DNA from: JBPOJN01 sp052033505
Lineage (GTDB): Bacteria; UBA10199; JACPAL01; GCA-016699445
DNA: 64,000 nucleotides
Direction of reading: 5' to 3'
Assembly: GCA_052033505.1 (NCBI GenBank)
Contig: JBPOJN010000014.1
Span: 16,088-80,087, forward strand
Part shown: positions 24,491-32,074 of the stretch, piece after piece
How the letters are laid out: each line of letters starts with the position of its first letter
Position numbering within the stretch: position 1 is the first letter of the stretch
The notes under the pieces: generated by a model
Told to the model about the DNA's origin: nothing
Database searches by the model: none
The model's input: only the letters and a program-made list of their open reading frames with translations
Position numbers and translations under genes: made by a program

Positions 24491-26323
24491 GTGCCGACAA
24501 CCCAAAATCTACAAGATATCGCGAAACGCATTCGCCATGACATCCTGACGTCCACGACCGAAGCGGGATCGGGCCATCCGACCTCTTCGATGTCCGCGAC
24601 CGATCTCATGGCGGCGCTGTATTTCAAATATCTGAAATTCGACCTGCAAGACCCTCAGCACCCAAACAACGACCGCATTATTTTTTCCAAAGGCCACGCC
24701 TCGCCGCTATTTTATGCACTGTACGCGGCGGCCGGAGTGGTCAGCGATGCCGAGCTGAAATCTCTGCGCCGTCTCGGAAGTATTTTTCAAGGCCACCCGA
24801 CGCCGGATTTCAAATACGCCGAAGCGGCGACGGGAAGTTTAGGTCAGGGGCTCTCGATCGGCGTCGGCATGGCGTTGAACGCGAAGTCGATCGATCATCT
24901 CCCGTACCGTACGTATGTTCTCTTGGGCGACGGCGAGATGGCGGAAGGATCCGTCTGGGAAGCGATCCAGATCGCGGCGTATTATAAATTGGATAATCTG
25001 GTCGCGATTGTCGACGTGAACCGCTTGGGTCAAAGCCAAGAGACGATGTACGGCCACGACGCTGAGGCTTATTCGCAACGCATCACGGCCTTCGGCTGGG
25101 ACGTCGTCACGATCGACGGACATTCGTATGCAGAAATCGAAAAGGCGTACGAAAGCTGCTTGAACGCTAATGGCCGCCCGAAGGCCATCGTCGCGCGCAC
25201 GCTGAAGGGCAAAGGCGTTTCGTTCCTCGAAGACAAATCGAATTGGCACGGCAAGGCTTTGTCGGCGGCGGATTTGGAGAAGGCTCTGAAGGAATTGGGG
25301 CCGGTGGATTTGAAACTCGTCACCGGCATCCAAAAACCAGAAAATCTGAAACCGAAAACCGTGACCACTACCGACGTCCCGCCGCCGTCCTATAAAAAAG
25401 GCGACGCGGTCGCCACGCGCAAGGCCTTCGGCAACGCGCTTGGTCGCTTGGTCGCGAAGTATCCCGACCTCATCTCGATCGACGCGGAGACGAAGAATTC
25501 GACCTTCGCCGAAGCGATGCTGGAAAAGAAAAAAGAGAATTACTTCGAAATGTTCATCGCCGAACAGAACATGATCGGCGTGGGCGTGGGTCTCACGCGC
25601 CGCGGGAAGATTTGTTTCGCGTCGACGTTCGCGGCGTTCCTGACGCGCGCATTCGACCAGATCCGCATGGCGGCGGTCAGCCAGTCTTCGATCAAATGCG
25701 TGGGCTCGCACGTCGGCGTTTCGATCGGTGAAGACGGTCCGTCGCAGATGGGTTTGGAAGACATCGCGATGTTCCGCGCGATCCACGGCAGCACGGTCCT
25801 GTATCCGTCGGACGCCGTGTCGGCTGAGTATTTAGTGGAAGAATTAATCAAAACGCCCGGCATCGGCTACTTGCGCACCAGCCGTCCGGCGAATCCCGTG
25901 CTCTATGACGTCGGCGAAAAATTCCCGATCGGCGGATCGAAGACGTTGCGTTCGTCGGCCCAGGATCAAGTGACGCTCGTCGCCGCCGGCGTGACCTTGA
26001 TCGAGTCTTTGCAGGCCGCCGACGCCCTCGCGAAAGATGGCGTTCATATTCGCGTGATCGATTGTTATTCCGTCAAACCCATCGACGCGGCGACACTTAA
26101 AAAAGCCGCTTCCGAAACCAAAGCCTTGATCGTCGTCGAAGATCACTGGTCTGAGGGCGGCATCGGCGACGCCGTGCTCGACGCCTTGGCGACGTCCCGC
26201 TCCGTTCCCGTCCATAAAATGGCTGTTCACGGAATGCCTGGCTCCGCCAAGCCCCAGGAAATGGTTGTCTGGGCTGGCATCGACGCCGCGTCGATTGCCA
26301 AAAAAGTCCGCAGCCTTCTCTGA
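24491..26323 (+). CDS. tkt: Transketolase (single-chain)
   Basis: The 610-residue protein contains the N-terminal GSGHPTSSMSATDLMAAL, the ThDP/Mg2+ motif GDGEMAEGSVWEAIQIAAY...N, the catalytic Glu region IAEQNMIGVGVGL at the start of the central domain, and a C-terminal KMAVHGMPGSAKPQEM domain. The length is slightly below the roughly 660 of E. coli Tkt but matches the shorter animal-type transketolases. It moves two-carbon units between sugar phosphates in the pentose phosphate pathway. The start is GTG at 24491 with no strong SD. A divergent copy of its last 40 codons lies at 29844-29966. Confidence 0.92.
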   Translation: MPTTQNLQDIAKRIRHDILTSTTEAGSGHPTSSMSATDLMAALYFKYLKFDLQDPQHPNNDRIIFSKGHASPLFYALYAAAGVVSDAELKSLRRLGSIFQGHPTPDFKYAEAATGSLGQGLSIGVGMALNAKSIDHLPYRTYVLLGDGEMAEGSVWEAIQIAAYYKLDNLVAIVDVNRLGQSQETMYGHDAEAYSQRITAFGWDVVTIDGHSYAEIEKAYESCLNANGRPKAIVARTLKGKGVSFLEDKSNWHGKALSAADLEKALKELGPVDLKLVTGIQKPENLKPKTVTTTDVPPPSYKKGDAVATRKAFGNALGRLVAKYPDLISIDAETKNSTFAEAMLEKKKENYFEMFIAEQNMIGVGVGLTRRGKICFASTFAAFLTRAFDQIRMAAVSQSSIKCVGSHVGVSIGEDGPSQMGLEDIAMFRAIHGSTVLYPSDAVSAEYLVEELIKTPGIGYLRTSRPANPVLYDVGEKFPIGGSKTLRSSAQDQVTLVAAGVTLIESLQAADALAKDGVHIRVIDCYSVKPIDAATLKKAASETKALIVVEDHWSEGGIGDAVLDALATSRSVPVHKMAVHGMPGSAKPQEMVVWAGIDAASIAKKVRSLL

Positions 26324-26460
26324 TATCTAACGCACCGCACAAAATTTAGGCAGCAGTGACTATCATTTAAGCATTTGATTTTATTAGAGAAAATTGAATT
26401 TTACAATTGACGTTTTTTTAGAATTACTCCAATTCTGCAGGAGGGGTTGGAGAATTCTGA

Positions 26461-29400
26461 ATGATCGGATTTCCCTCCGTCGGTACTCACCTCTCAAACT
26501 CCCTAGGGACTTCTTCCTCGGGATCGATTCCGTTTTCTCCCGAAGCCACATCCCTGATGACAGGGCCGACGCCCGCCGAAAGTTTATACGGCGTCATGAA
26601 CGGGATGACGCTGGTCGCCGCAGTTTCCGGATCTCCGGCGCTCGCGAGGGTTTGTTCCCATCCCGCGTTCGCCGCGGCGTCATTGGGGTTGGGCGCTTAT
26701 TTCCAATACCAAGCCGCCGGACAAACGCAGAGCCTGATCGCGGGTGGATTGCTCGCTCTGTCGGCCGCTGGAACGGCCGTGAATGCGTATTCTTTTTATC
26801 GCGGCCTGAAAGCCGGCTGGCAGAGCCTCCACTTTTCCACGCAGCTCGCAGTTTATGATCGCGTCCGTGACGTGAATTTACCGCCCGAGGTCCGCGCCGC
26901 GATCGTGGAAGCGCGGAATCACTGGGCGGATTTAAAAGACGAACGTCCTGAGCGCATCGCGGCAGCCGTGCAAAGCAGTTTCAGAGGTGCGGCCCCTGAA
27001 CAAGCCGCTTCTACACCTCATCTCTTCGTGCGCGAGCGCCGCCTGGAGGCGGAAGACATGGCTTCCGGTGCGGCCCGTCATGCGACCGATGCCGCTTGGA
27101 AGACGTCGCCGGACGCCGAGAAAATGCTGCGCGCGTGCGCGCCGGAAGGATCGGCTTGGGATCGTTTGATCGTGCTACGCGATGCTCCCGGGCATTTGGA
27201 GTATGTGCGGCGTTCGGTCCTACACGCCGAGGAGGCGCAAAGGGTCGCTTCCGCGAGTCCTCGCAATTGGGTCAGCGAAGCGCGCGGCGATGCCTCGTAC
27301 GCGCCGTGGCAAAAGACGGTGGGGGAGTGGCTGGGGCGCAACGTCCAAGGGGCCTTGCTCTACGGCATCCCGGCCTTCGTGACACTCCAGGTCCTGGCCG
27401 GAGGTTTGGATTACGCCCAAGGACAATTGGCCGGTGAAGGATTTTTCAAACAAATCGTCCATTCGTTGCTCGGCTTGGCTCCCGCCGCGGCGACTTATCT
27501 TTATAACGCGCGCCAAGGCAGCCGCCGCTTCAACGTCTCCCCGGCCGCGCATCAGGAAATCGTCGTCGAACGTTTTCTGGATCCCGAGTTGCAAAAACGC
27601 ACCGTGGAGCGTCTCGCATCTGCGGTACCTCCTCTAGAGCCGGGAGAAAGCGCGCGTTACGCGGAACAGTGCCGCGTGAATCTCGATCGCGTCGAAAGCC
27701 AAATCGCCGTGCTGGAAAGCCTCGAGATTCCCATCATCGCGGACCGAGCCGAAGTTTCCAGCGGAGCGCCGGCATTTTTAAAGGAAAACGATCGCGTGCG
27801 GAAATTCACGCCCATTCGCGTGCCTGACCCGAAAAGACCTTACCGCTACGACCATCGTCCGAACGTGCCCGATACCGAAGAGAGAAAACGGATACGGACC
27901 GAGATCAAGGCCATGCCGATCGTTTCACTCGAGGAAGCGATCCGTGCGGGCCGGGTCACTCACGTCGATATCTACAACATGATTCGTGACCACTCGGTCT
28001 CGAAAGACGGAGCGGTCATCACGCGTCCTCTCGAAGGGAAATTGGGCCGCAAGCTCTTACGGCTCGCGCAAGAAGCGGATCGCAAAGGCGAGATCCGGCA
28101 TTTTACGCTGGTCAAAGACTTGTTCGAAGGCATCGACGGCGTCGTGACGGCCGGCTCAAAGACAATGCATCTAACCGATTTCGGGAAAAGCCCGCTCGTC
28201 CAACGTCTCGTCGATCAGGGATTCGTTCCCATCCCTTGCGGACTGACGGCGGGCGCCAACGGGCCCGACGGTCTCTATAACGGTCACGGGGCTGTGGGGA
28301 ATTCCAAGAAAGCGGGTTATGACACCGCGGGATCCTCCTCGGCGGAGGCCTATGCGTTGGGATTGAAGGATTTCCCGATCCGTCTCGCGATCGGCACCGA
28401 CACCGGAGGCTCGATCACTGCGCCTTGCGGGGCTATGGAGCTCTTCGGTTGGATTCCCGAGCCCGGCACGGTCTCGCGCGCGAACATGATCCCGTATGCG
28501 ACGCATCTAGACACTCCGGGTGTCATGGGTGTGGACAAGGGTGAAGTCCTGAACCTCGCGCGCCTGCTCACGCTTTCGCCGTACCAGAGCCGTTTCGATG
28601 AAAGCCCGCGAAGCCCGGCTCTTTATTATTTTGAATCGAACCTGCAGCTCGCATCCGAAAAAAACCGCGAACGGTTTGATCGCGAGGTCAAAAAATTCCG
28701 TCTTCAAGGCTTATCCGCGACGGCTCTCGACGAACGCTTTTCCGCCTACCGCACGATTCCCTTAGATCTCTACGCCGACTCTTACGCCGCGGCCGCGATG
28801 GCGCTCATGAATCCGCTGCAAGAGAACGCCCGGGGAGAGCCTCAGCGCTACATCCTCGACAGGCGCCTGCAAATGCGCATGGGCCGTGCCCATGCTCTGC
28901 TCATGACGCCGGATGAGAAGCATGGGAACCTCTTCAACCGCTACCTGCACCTGCACGTCCGTTTCCGAGAGCTCTTCCAGAAAAAGTTCCCCGCCGGCTT
29001 CACCCTGATCACGCCCGCGCCCGAAGCCGTGGCTCTGGAAGACTTCATCCCGAACGGTCCCGCCGGCGCCTTGCTCGACCGCCACGATCAACAAGGCGGC
29101 ATGCTGAAAAATCGCGTCTATCATGCAGCCTTCGTCGATGCGGAGCGGGGGATGGTGATCGAAGGGAAGATGGAAGACGTGCTGGCGGTGAGTCTGACCG
29201 AAGGCACTGCGGCGTTTCAGGAAACGTTGAAGCAAAAGATCGGGGATAAGATCAAAAATATTTATCCGAAATTCGCGGAGCGTCGATTCGGTGAGTTCAT
29301 CGACGTTCTCATCGCCGAGGTTCGGAAGCGGACGGACGCCCGTGGAATCTCATTTGATCCTTCGGACGTTTTTGAAGAGGCCAAGCTGGATCAGTGCGTG

Positions 29401-29487
29401 GGTGATGTCGTTAAGATGGCCGTCACCGCGATACAAAAGCAGGCGCCGCATCTCCTTGAAGACAACGCCTCCGGCCAGGCGGCTTGA
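26461..29487 (+). CDS. Large amidase-signature protein with N-terminal membrane-associated region
   Basis: The 1008-residue protein has an N-terminal half of about 520 residues with several hydrophobic stretches (about 45-105 and 295-345) and no Sec signal, starting with a Ser/Pro-rich segment. Residues about 480-750 form an amidase-signature core: Lys552 in FTLVKDLFEG, Ser627 in AGSSSAEAYALG and Ser651 in GTDTGGSITAP. The spacings of 75 and 24 residues are those of the Lys-cisSer-Ser triad in the family. Members hydrolyse amides, including lipid amides. An AGGAGGGG SD lies somewhat far upstream of the ATG. The fusion partner is unrecognised. Substrate unknown; membrane attachment suggests a hydrophobic one. 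Confidence 0.72.
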   Translation: MIGFPSVGTHLSNSLGTSSSGSIPFSPEATSLMTGPTPAESLYGVMNGMTLVAAVSGSPALARVCSHPAFAAASLGLGAYFQYQAAGQTQSLIAGGLLALSAAGTAVNAYSFYRGLKAGWQSLHFSTQLAVYDRVRDVNLPPEVRAAIVEARNHWADLKDERPERIAAAVQSSFRGAAPEQAASTPHLFVRERRLEAEDMASGAARHATDAAWKTSPDAEKMLRACAPEGSAWDRLIVLRDAPGHLEYVRRSVLHAEEAQRVASASPRNWVSEARGDASYAPWQKTVGEWLGRNVQGALLYGIPAFVTLQVLAGGLDYAQGQLAGEGFFKQIVHSLLGLAPAAATYLYNARQGSRRFNVSPAAHQEIVVERFLDPELQKRTVERLASAVPPLEPGESARYAEQCRVNLDRVESQIAVLESLEIPIIADRAEVSSGAPAFLKENDRVRKFTPIRVPDPKRPYRYDHRPNVPDTEERKRIRTEIKAMPIVSLEEAIRAGRVTHVDIYNMIRDHSVSKDGAVITRPLEGKLGRKLLRLAQEADRKGEIRHFTLVKDLFEGIDGVVTAGSKTMHLTDFGKSPLVQRLVDQGFVPIPCGLTAGANGPDGLYNGHGAVGNSKKAGYDTAGSSSAEAYALGLKDFPIRLAIGTDTGGSITAPCGAMELFGWIPEPGTVSRANMIPYATHLDTPGVMGVDKGEVLNLARLLTLSPYQSRFDESPRSPALYYFESNLQLASEKNRERFDREVKKFRLQGLSATALDERFSAYRTIPLDLYADSYAAAAMALMNPLQENARGEPQRYILDRRLQMRMGRAHALLMTPDEKHGNLFNRYLHLHVRFRELFQKKFPAGFTLITPAPEAVALEDFIPNGPAGALLDRHDQQGGMLKNRVYHAAFVDAERGMVIEGKMEDVLAVSLTEGTAAFQETLKQKIGDKIKNIYPKFAERRFGEFIDVLIAEVRKRTDARGISFDPSDVFEEAKLDQCVGDVVKMAVTAIQKQAPHLLEDNASGQAA

Positions 29488-29514
29488 TAGAATCGAGACT
29501 CCATAAATATATGT

Positions 29515-29539
29515 AATATGGAATCATGTATTCCATATT
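29515..29539. repeat. 25-bp palindrome with perfect 10-bp arms
   Basis: AATATGGAAT (29515-29524) and ATTCCATATT (29530-29539) are exact reverse complements around a 5-base loop. It lies 28 bases after the amidase stop and 2 bases beyond the end of the truncated antitoxin. It lacks the GC-rich stem of a terminator, so a protein-binding site or a recombination or insertion scar is more likely. Confidence 0.6.
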
Positions 29540-29541
29540 GC

Positions 29542-29685
29542 TTAATCGAGCCCATCGAAAGGTACTAGCGCACTGACAGGTTCTCCATCTTTCAAGATGA
29601 CGAAGGATTCCCCAAGGTCTTTATTACGCCGGGAAAGGTCAAGTAGGCATTGCTTGGCTTTCGTAATGGTGATCAGTTGAGACAT
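29542..29685 (-). pseudogene. Truncated Phd/YefM-type antitoxin
   Basis: The minus strand encodes 47 residues (MSQLITITKAKQCLLDLSRR, then LGESFVILKDGEPVSALVPFDGLD) behind a perfect TAGGAGATAACC SD. This is the DNA-binding N-terminal part of a Phd/YefM antitoxin. The family usually has 75-90 residues, so the C-terminal toxin-binding part is missing. It follows directly after the remains of a RelE-type toxin (toxin-first order, as in HigBA-like modules). Residual DNA binding is possible, but neutralisation is not expected. Confidence 0.7.
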
Positions 29686-29687
29686 GG

Positions 29688-29812
29688 TTATCTCCTAAAT
29701 CGTTCATAAACTTCTTTACGGTGTTGAATACGCAGAACTTCGACGATCACCTCCTGTCGGCGGATCGTATAAATAGCCCTAATGAGTCAAATGAGAAACT
29801 CAGCCGTTTTTG
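29688..29812 (-). pseudogene. Decayed RelE/ParE-type toxin fragment
   Basis: The last 32 codons read LIRAIYTIRRQEVIVEVLRI then QHRKEVYERFRR and stop 2 bases before the antitoxin ATG. This is the C-terminal part of RelE/ParE mRNA interferases. Immediately upstream the frame is broken: a TGA precedes LIRAIY, while the continuing homology (RLSFSFDS) is in another frame. The N-terminus is replaced by the transketolase fragment. Inactive. Confidence 0.65.
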
Positions 29813-29843
29813 CATGGTCGGCATCAGGTACATACGGGCCTAC

Positions 29844-29966
29844 GTCCCCATCTACAAAATGGCCGTCCACGGAATGCCCGGTTCGGGCAAACCTCAAGAA
29901 ATGGTCGCCTGGGCGGGCATCGATGCCGGTGCGATCGTTAAAAAAGTTCGTGGGATTTTGTCCTGA
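29844..29966 (+). pseudogene. Transketolase 3' fragment
   Basis: Forty codons plus stop (VPIYKMAVHGMPGSGKPQEM then VAWAGIDAGAIVKKVRGILS) match the last 40 residues of the transketolase ending at 26323, with most differences conservative and many silent changes. The similarity begins abruptly near 29844. It is the tail of a second, diverged transketolase gene whose body has been lost. Confidence 0.8.
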
Positions 29967-29995
29967 CCGGTCGTCTCCATTCTTTCTTGCTTCTT

Positions 29996-30022
29996 GATAA
30001 CAAATATTATAAAAATGTTATC
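29996..30022 (+). promoter_or_regulatory. Palindromic operator/promoter of the second toxin-antitoxin pair
   Basis: GATAACA (29996-30002) and TGTTATC (30016-30022) form a perfect 7-bp inverted repeat. A TATTAT -10-like hexamer (30005-30010) lies between them, and the antitoxin ATG follows at once at 30023. No SD is present, so a leaderless or nearly leaderless transcript under autorepression is likely. Confidence 0.65.
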
Positions 30023-30247
30023 ATGCTTCGCACCCAAATCAGTCTTTCAGAAACCGAGTATCAATGGGCTAAGAACGCTTCTAAGAAACTCGGCATTTCG
30101 TTGGCCGAGCTTCTGAGGCGTTCTCTCAGGACCGTGTTACCCGTTTCCACGGAAAAGCCTTGGATGCGGTTCGCCGGATCCGTGGAGTCTGGGCGTAGTG
30201 ACTCCAGTCAGACCGTTGACGACCTTATTTATGGCCAAAAAGACTAG
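30023..30247 (+). CDS. RHH antitoxin
   Basis: The 74-residue protein MLRTQISLSETEYQWAKNAS continues with KKLGISLAELLRRSLRTVLP, a ribbon-helix-helix pattern as in CopG/VapB antitoxins. The C-terminal 30 residues would contact the toxin. The start at 30023 follows the palindrome directly. It overlaps the PIN toxin gene by 17 bases. Unlike vapB at 11897 it is encoded on the plus strand and shares little sequence with it, so the two modules are independent. Confidence 0.8.
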   Translation: MLRTQISLSETEYQWAKNASKKLGISLAELLRRSLRTVLPVSTEKPWMRFAGSVESGRSDSSQTVDDLIYGQKD

Positions 30248-30692
30248 CTTCCTCCACGAGCGTCGGCGAGAGCTGTGTCGCGGGAAGCGACCTAAGGCTT
30301 ATGTCGACACGGGAGCCCTCATCGCCTTCCTGGATCGTTCCGATACTTATCACCCTTTATTCGTGCGCCTCTTCGCGGATCCAGCGTCTTTGATCACTAC
30401 GCCTCTCGTGATCGCGGAAGGACATGGTTGGTTTCTGAAACGCTTCGATGTGACGCGCGCGCTGCAGTTTCTGAATTTCGTCGAAGAGATCTCCCCCTTG
30501 GAAATCGTGTCCGTCGGTGAAAAAGAAATGGCGGGAGCCGGAGACATTCTCCGAAAATTTTCCGATCAAGATTTAACTTTGGCCGACGCCTGCGGTTTAT
30601 GGCTCATGAAAAAACTCAAAATCCAAACCTGCTGGTCCACCGACCGCCACCTCTCGTTGACCGGGGTGCCGTTGGTGATTCATGAAATGTGA
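30231..30692 (+). CDS. PIN-domain toxin
   Basis: With the ATG at 30231 the product has 153 residues. A basic N-terminus (about 1-25) is followed by AYVDTGALIAFLDRSDTYH (first Asp), VIAEGHGWFL (Glu), DLTLADACGLWLM (Asp) and TCWSTDRHLSLTGVPLV (last Asp). These are the PIN nuclease acidic residues. Partnered by the RHH antitoxin that overlaps it, it forms a VapBC-like module. Complete. Confidence 0.82.
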   Translation: MAKKTSFLHERRRELCRGKRPKAYVDTGALIAFLDRSDTYHPLFVRLFADPASLITTPLVIAEGHGWFLKRFDVTRALQFLNFVEEISPLEIVSVGEKEMAGAGDILRKFSDQDLTLADACGLWLMKKLKIQTCWSTDRHLSLTGVPLVIHEM

Positions 30693-30900
30693 GAAAAATT
30701 CAGAAGAAACTTTTATTTTTCGACGGGTTCGGCGCGTACCGGGTACACGTGTGCCGTCGCATGCGGGCGGGATCGACGTCCTGCCGATGGCCAATGCCCT
30801 CTCGGCATTGCCGGAAATACTCTGAGGTTATCCACAGATTTTTTAGGAATTTAATTTATTTTCAATGGTTTGACTGGGTGCCTGGCCTGGGTTCAAGGAG
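30693..30900. other. Non-coding gap before the IS element
   Basis: No gene is visible in these 208 bases. They contain a perfect 7-bp hairpin (CAATGCC at 30792 with GGCATTG ending at 30810) and a single TTATCCACA sequence (30828-30836) that matches a DnaA box. The rest becomes AT-rich toward the IS end. Confidence 0.5.
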
Positions 30901-30901
30901 C

Positions 30902-31936
30902 AAGTGCAACACTGGAAATAAGAGCTAGCCGTTATGCTAGTCCCAGTGCGCATGAAAAAAGCATACCTTCATTTAAATCAACAAGAGCGGACATTTTTAG
31001 AGGGATCTCTTCTTCAGGGCTTAAGTTTAAGGGCCATTGCCAAGGTTCTGAGTCGAAGCCCGTCGAGCTTAAGCCGAGAAATTAAGCGCAACGGAAAGAG
31101 AGTCGGCCGATCTCGCAAAGCCGTTTACGAGAGCAGGAAGGCTCAAGAGAAGGCCGGAAAAAGATTTAAAGAAACCCACCGTAAGATACGCCTTAAAAAT
31201 CTGTGGATCCGGGAGTATGTGATCTCGAAGCTTTTGAATCGATGGTCTCCCGAACTTATTGCCGGCCGTCTTTCCTTGGACCACCCGGATCTGCGCATCA
31301 GCCATGAGACGATCTATCAATGGATCTATGAAGAGGCGCCTGAGTACGTCCGATATCTTGCCAAGAAAAGACGGCTGCGCCGATCCAGAACTTATTCTTT
31401 AAAAACAGGGCAAGTGAACTTCATCCCCGGACGTGTCTTAATCGATGAACGTCCTTATCTCATCAATGCCCGTCAGGATGCGGGCCACTGGGAAGTCGAT
31501 TTAGTCGAATCCTATCTTAAAAGAGGCGGCTTGCAGGTCGTTTGCGAGAGGAAGACGCGCTACACGCTTGTGAACAAGATGCGAAGTTTAAGAGGGATGG
31601 AAGCAAGGGCGCATCTTGTCAAACGCATGAAACATCTGCCGTCATGGATGTGCCAAAGCTTAACCTACGACAACGGAGCGGAGAATGCGTGTCATCTGTT
31701 CGTGAATCGGCACTTAGGCACCCGCTCGTACTTCTGTCATCCGTATCATGGTTGGGAGAAGGGAACGGTTGAGAATACGATCGGGATCGTCAGGCGATTT
31801 TATCCCAAGGGAACCGACTTCAGAGAAGTCTCGGAAGACGAAGTTAAAGATCTGGAGACTTGGTTAAACAACAGGCCTCGCAAGTGCCTTGCCTTCAAGA
31901 CTCCTGCCGAGGCATTTAAACAGGAGTGTTGCACTT
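30902..31936 (+). mobile_element. IS30-family insertion sequence
   Basis: Perfect 12-bp terminal inverted repeats, AAGTGCAACACT at 30902-30913 and AGTGTTGCACTT at 31925-31936, enclose one transposase gene. The right repeat overlaps the transposase stop codon. Length (about 1.04 kb) and layout fit IS30. No clear target duplication is seen directly outside the repeats, so outer ends could extend by a base or two. Confidence 0.88.
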
Positions 31937-31938
31937 AG
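30934..31938 (+). CDS. IS30-family transposase
   Basis: The 334-residue protein has the IS30 N-terminal helix-turn-helix (LNQQERTFLEGSLLQGLSLR and SPSSLSREIKRNG). The DDE core has HWEVDLVES (first Asp), LTYDNGAEN (second Asp) and PYHGWEKGTVENT (Glu). It is apparently intact and therefore possibly active. A second ATG five to six codons in is an alternative start; neither has a strong SD. Confidence 0.92.
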   Translation: MLVPVRMKKAYLHLNQQERTFLEGSLLQGLSLRAIAKVLSRSPSSLSREIKRNGKRVGRSRKAVYESRKAQEKAGKRFKETHRKIRLKNLWIREYVISKLLNRWSPELIAGRLSLDHPDLRISHETIYQWIYEEAPEYVRYLAKKRRLRRSRTYSLKTGQVNFIPGRVLIDERPYLINARQDAGHWEVDLVESYLKRGGLQVVCERKTRYTLVNKMRSLRGMEARAHLVKRMKHLPSWMCQSLTYDNGAENACHLFVNRHLGTRSYFCHPYHGWEKGTVENTIGIVRRFYPKGTDFREVSEDEVKDLETWLNNRPRKCLAFKTPAEAFKQECCT

Positions 31939-31952
31939 TCTTTGAATCCACA

Positions 31953-31982
31953 GGCACCGTTGGTTCTGGCACCGTTGGTTCC
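31953..31982. repeat. Tandem 15-bp duplication next to the IS
   Basis: GGCACCGTTGGTTC followed by T is repeated once as GGCACCGTTGGTTC followed by C, directly head to tail, 16 bases beyond the IS right end. Confidence 0.7.
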
Positions 31983-32074
31983 TCGTGTTCTAATCCTCTC
32001 GACGAGACGGAGGGAGTTGAGCTCCAGGGATTTGTGGTGGTTTGTTTCCAGCCGGGTCGATGGAACCGTGCCCT

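Larger units (their letters stand above)
29488..30022. other. Gene-remnant region between the amidase gene and the RHH/PIN module
   Basis: These 535 bases hold no intact gene. In order they contain a 25-bp palindrome, a truncated Phd-type antitoxin and a frameshifted RelE-type toxin on the minus strand, a transketolase 3' fragment on the plus strand, and the operator of the next toxin-antitoxin pair. Each is listed separately. Confidence 0.7.

Noticed and set aside
24839..25786. 315-codon minus-strand frame over transketolase
   Set aside because: It is a shadow of a clearly conserved enzyme gene, with an Arg/Asp/His-rich product of no recognisable family.
30828..30836. TTATCCACA, a perfect DnaA box
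   Set aside because: A single copy without a cluster, dnaA/dnaN neighbours or a repeat array does not support an origin.
31937..32074. Coding remnant between IS30 and the coiled-coil gene
   Set aside because: Only the alternate -1 frame tail of the coiled-coil gene is open here; no independent start or homology was seen.
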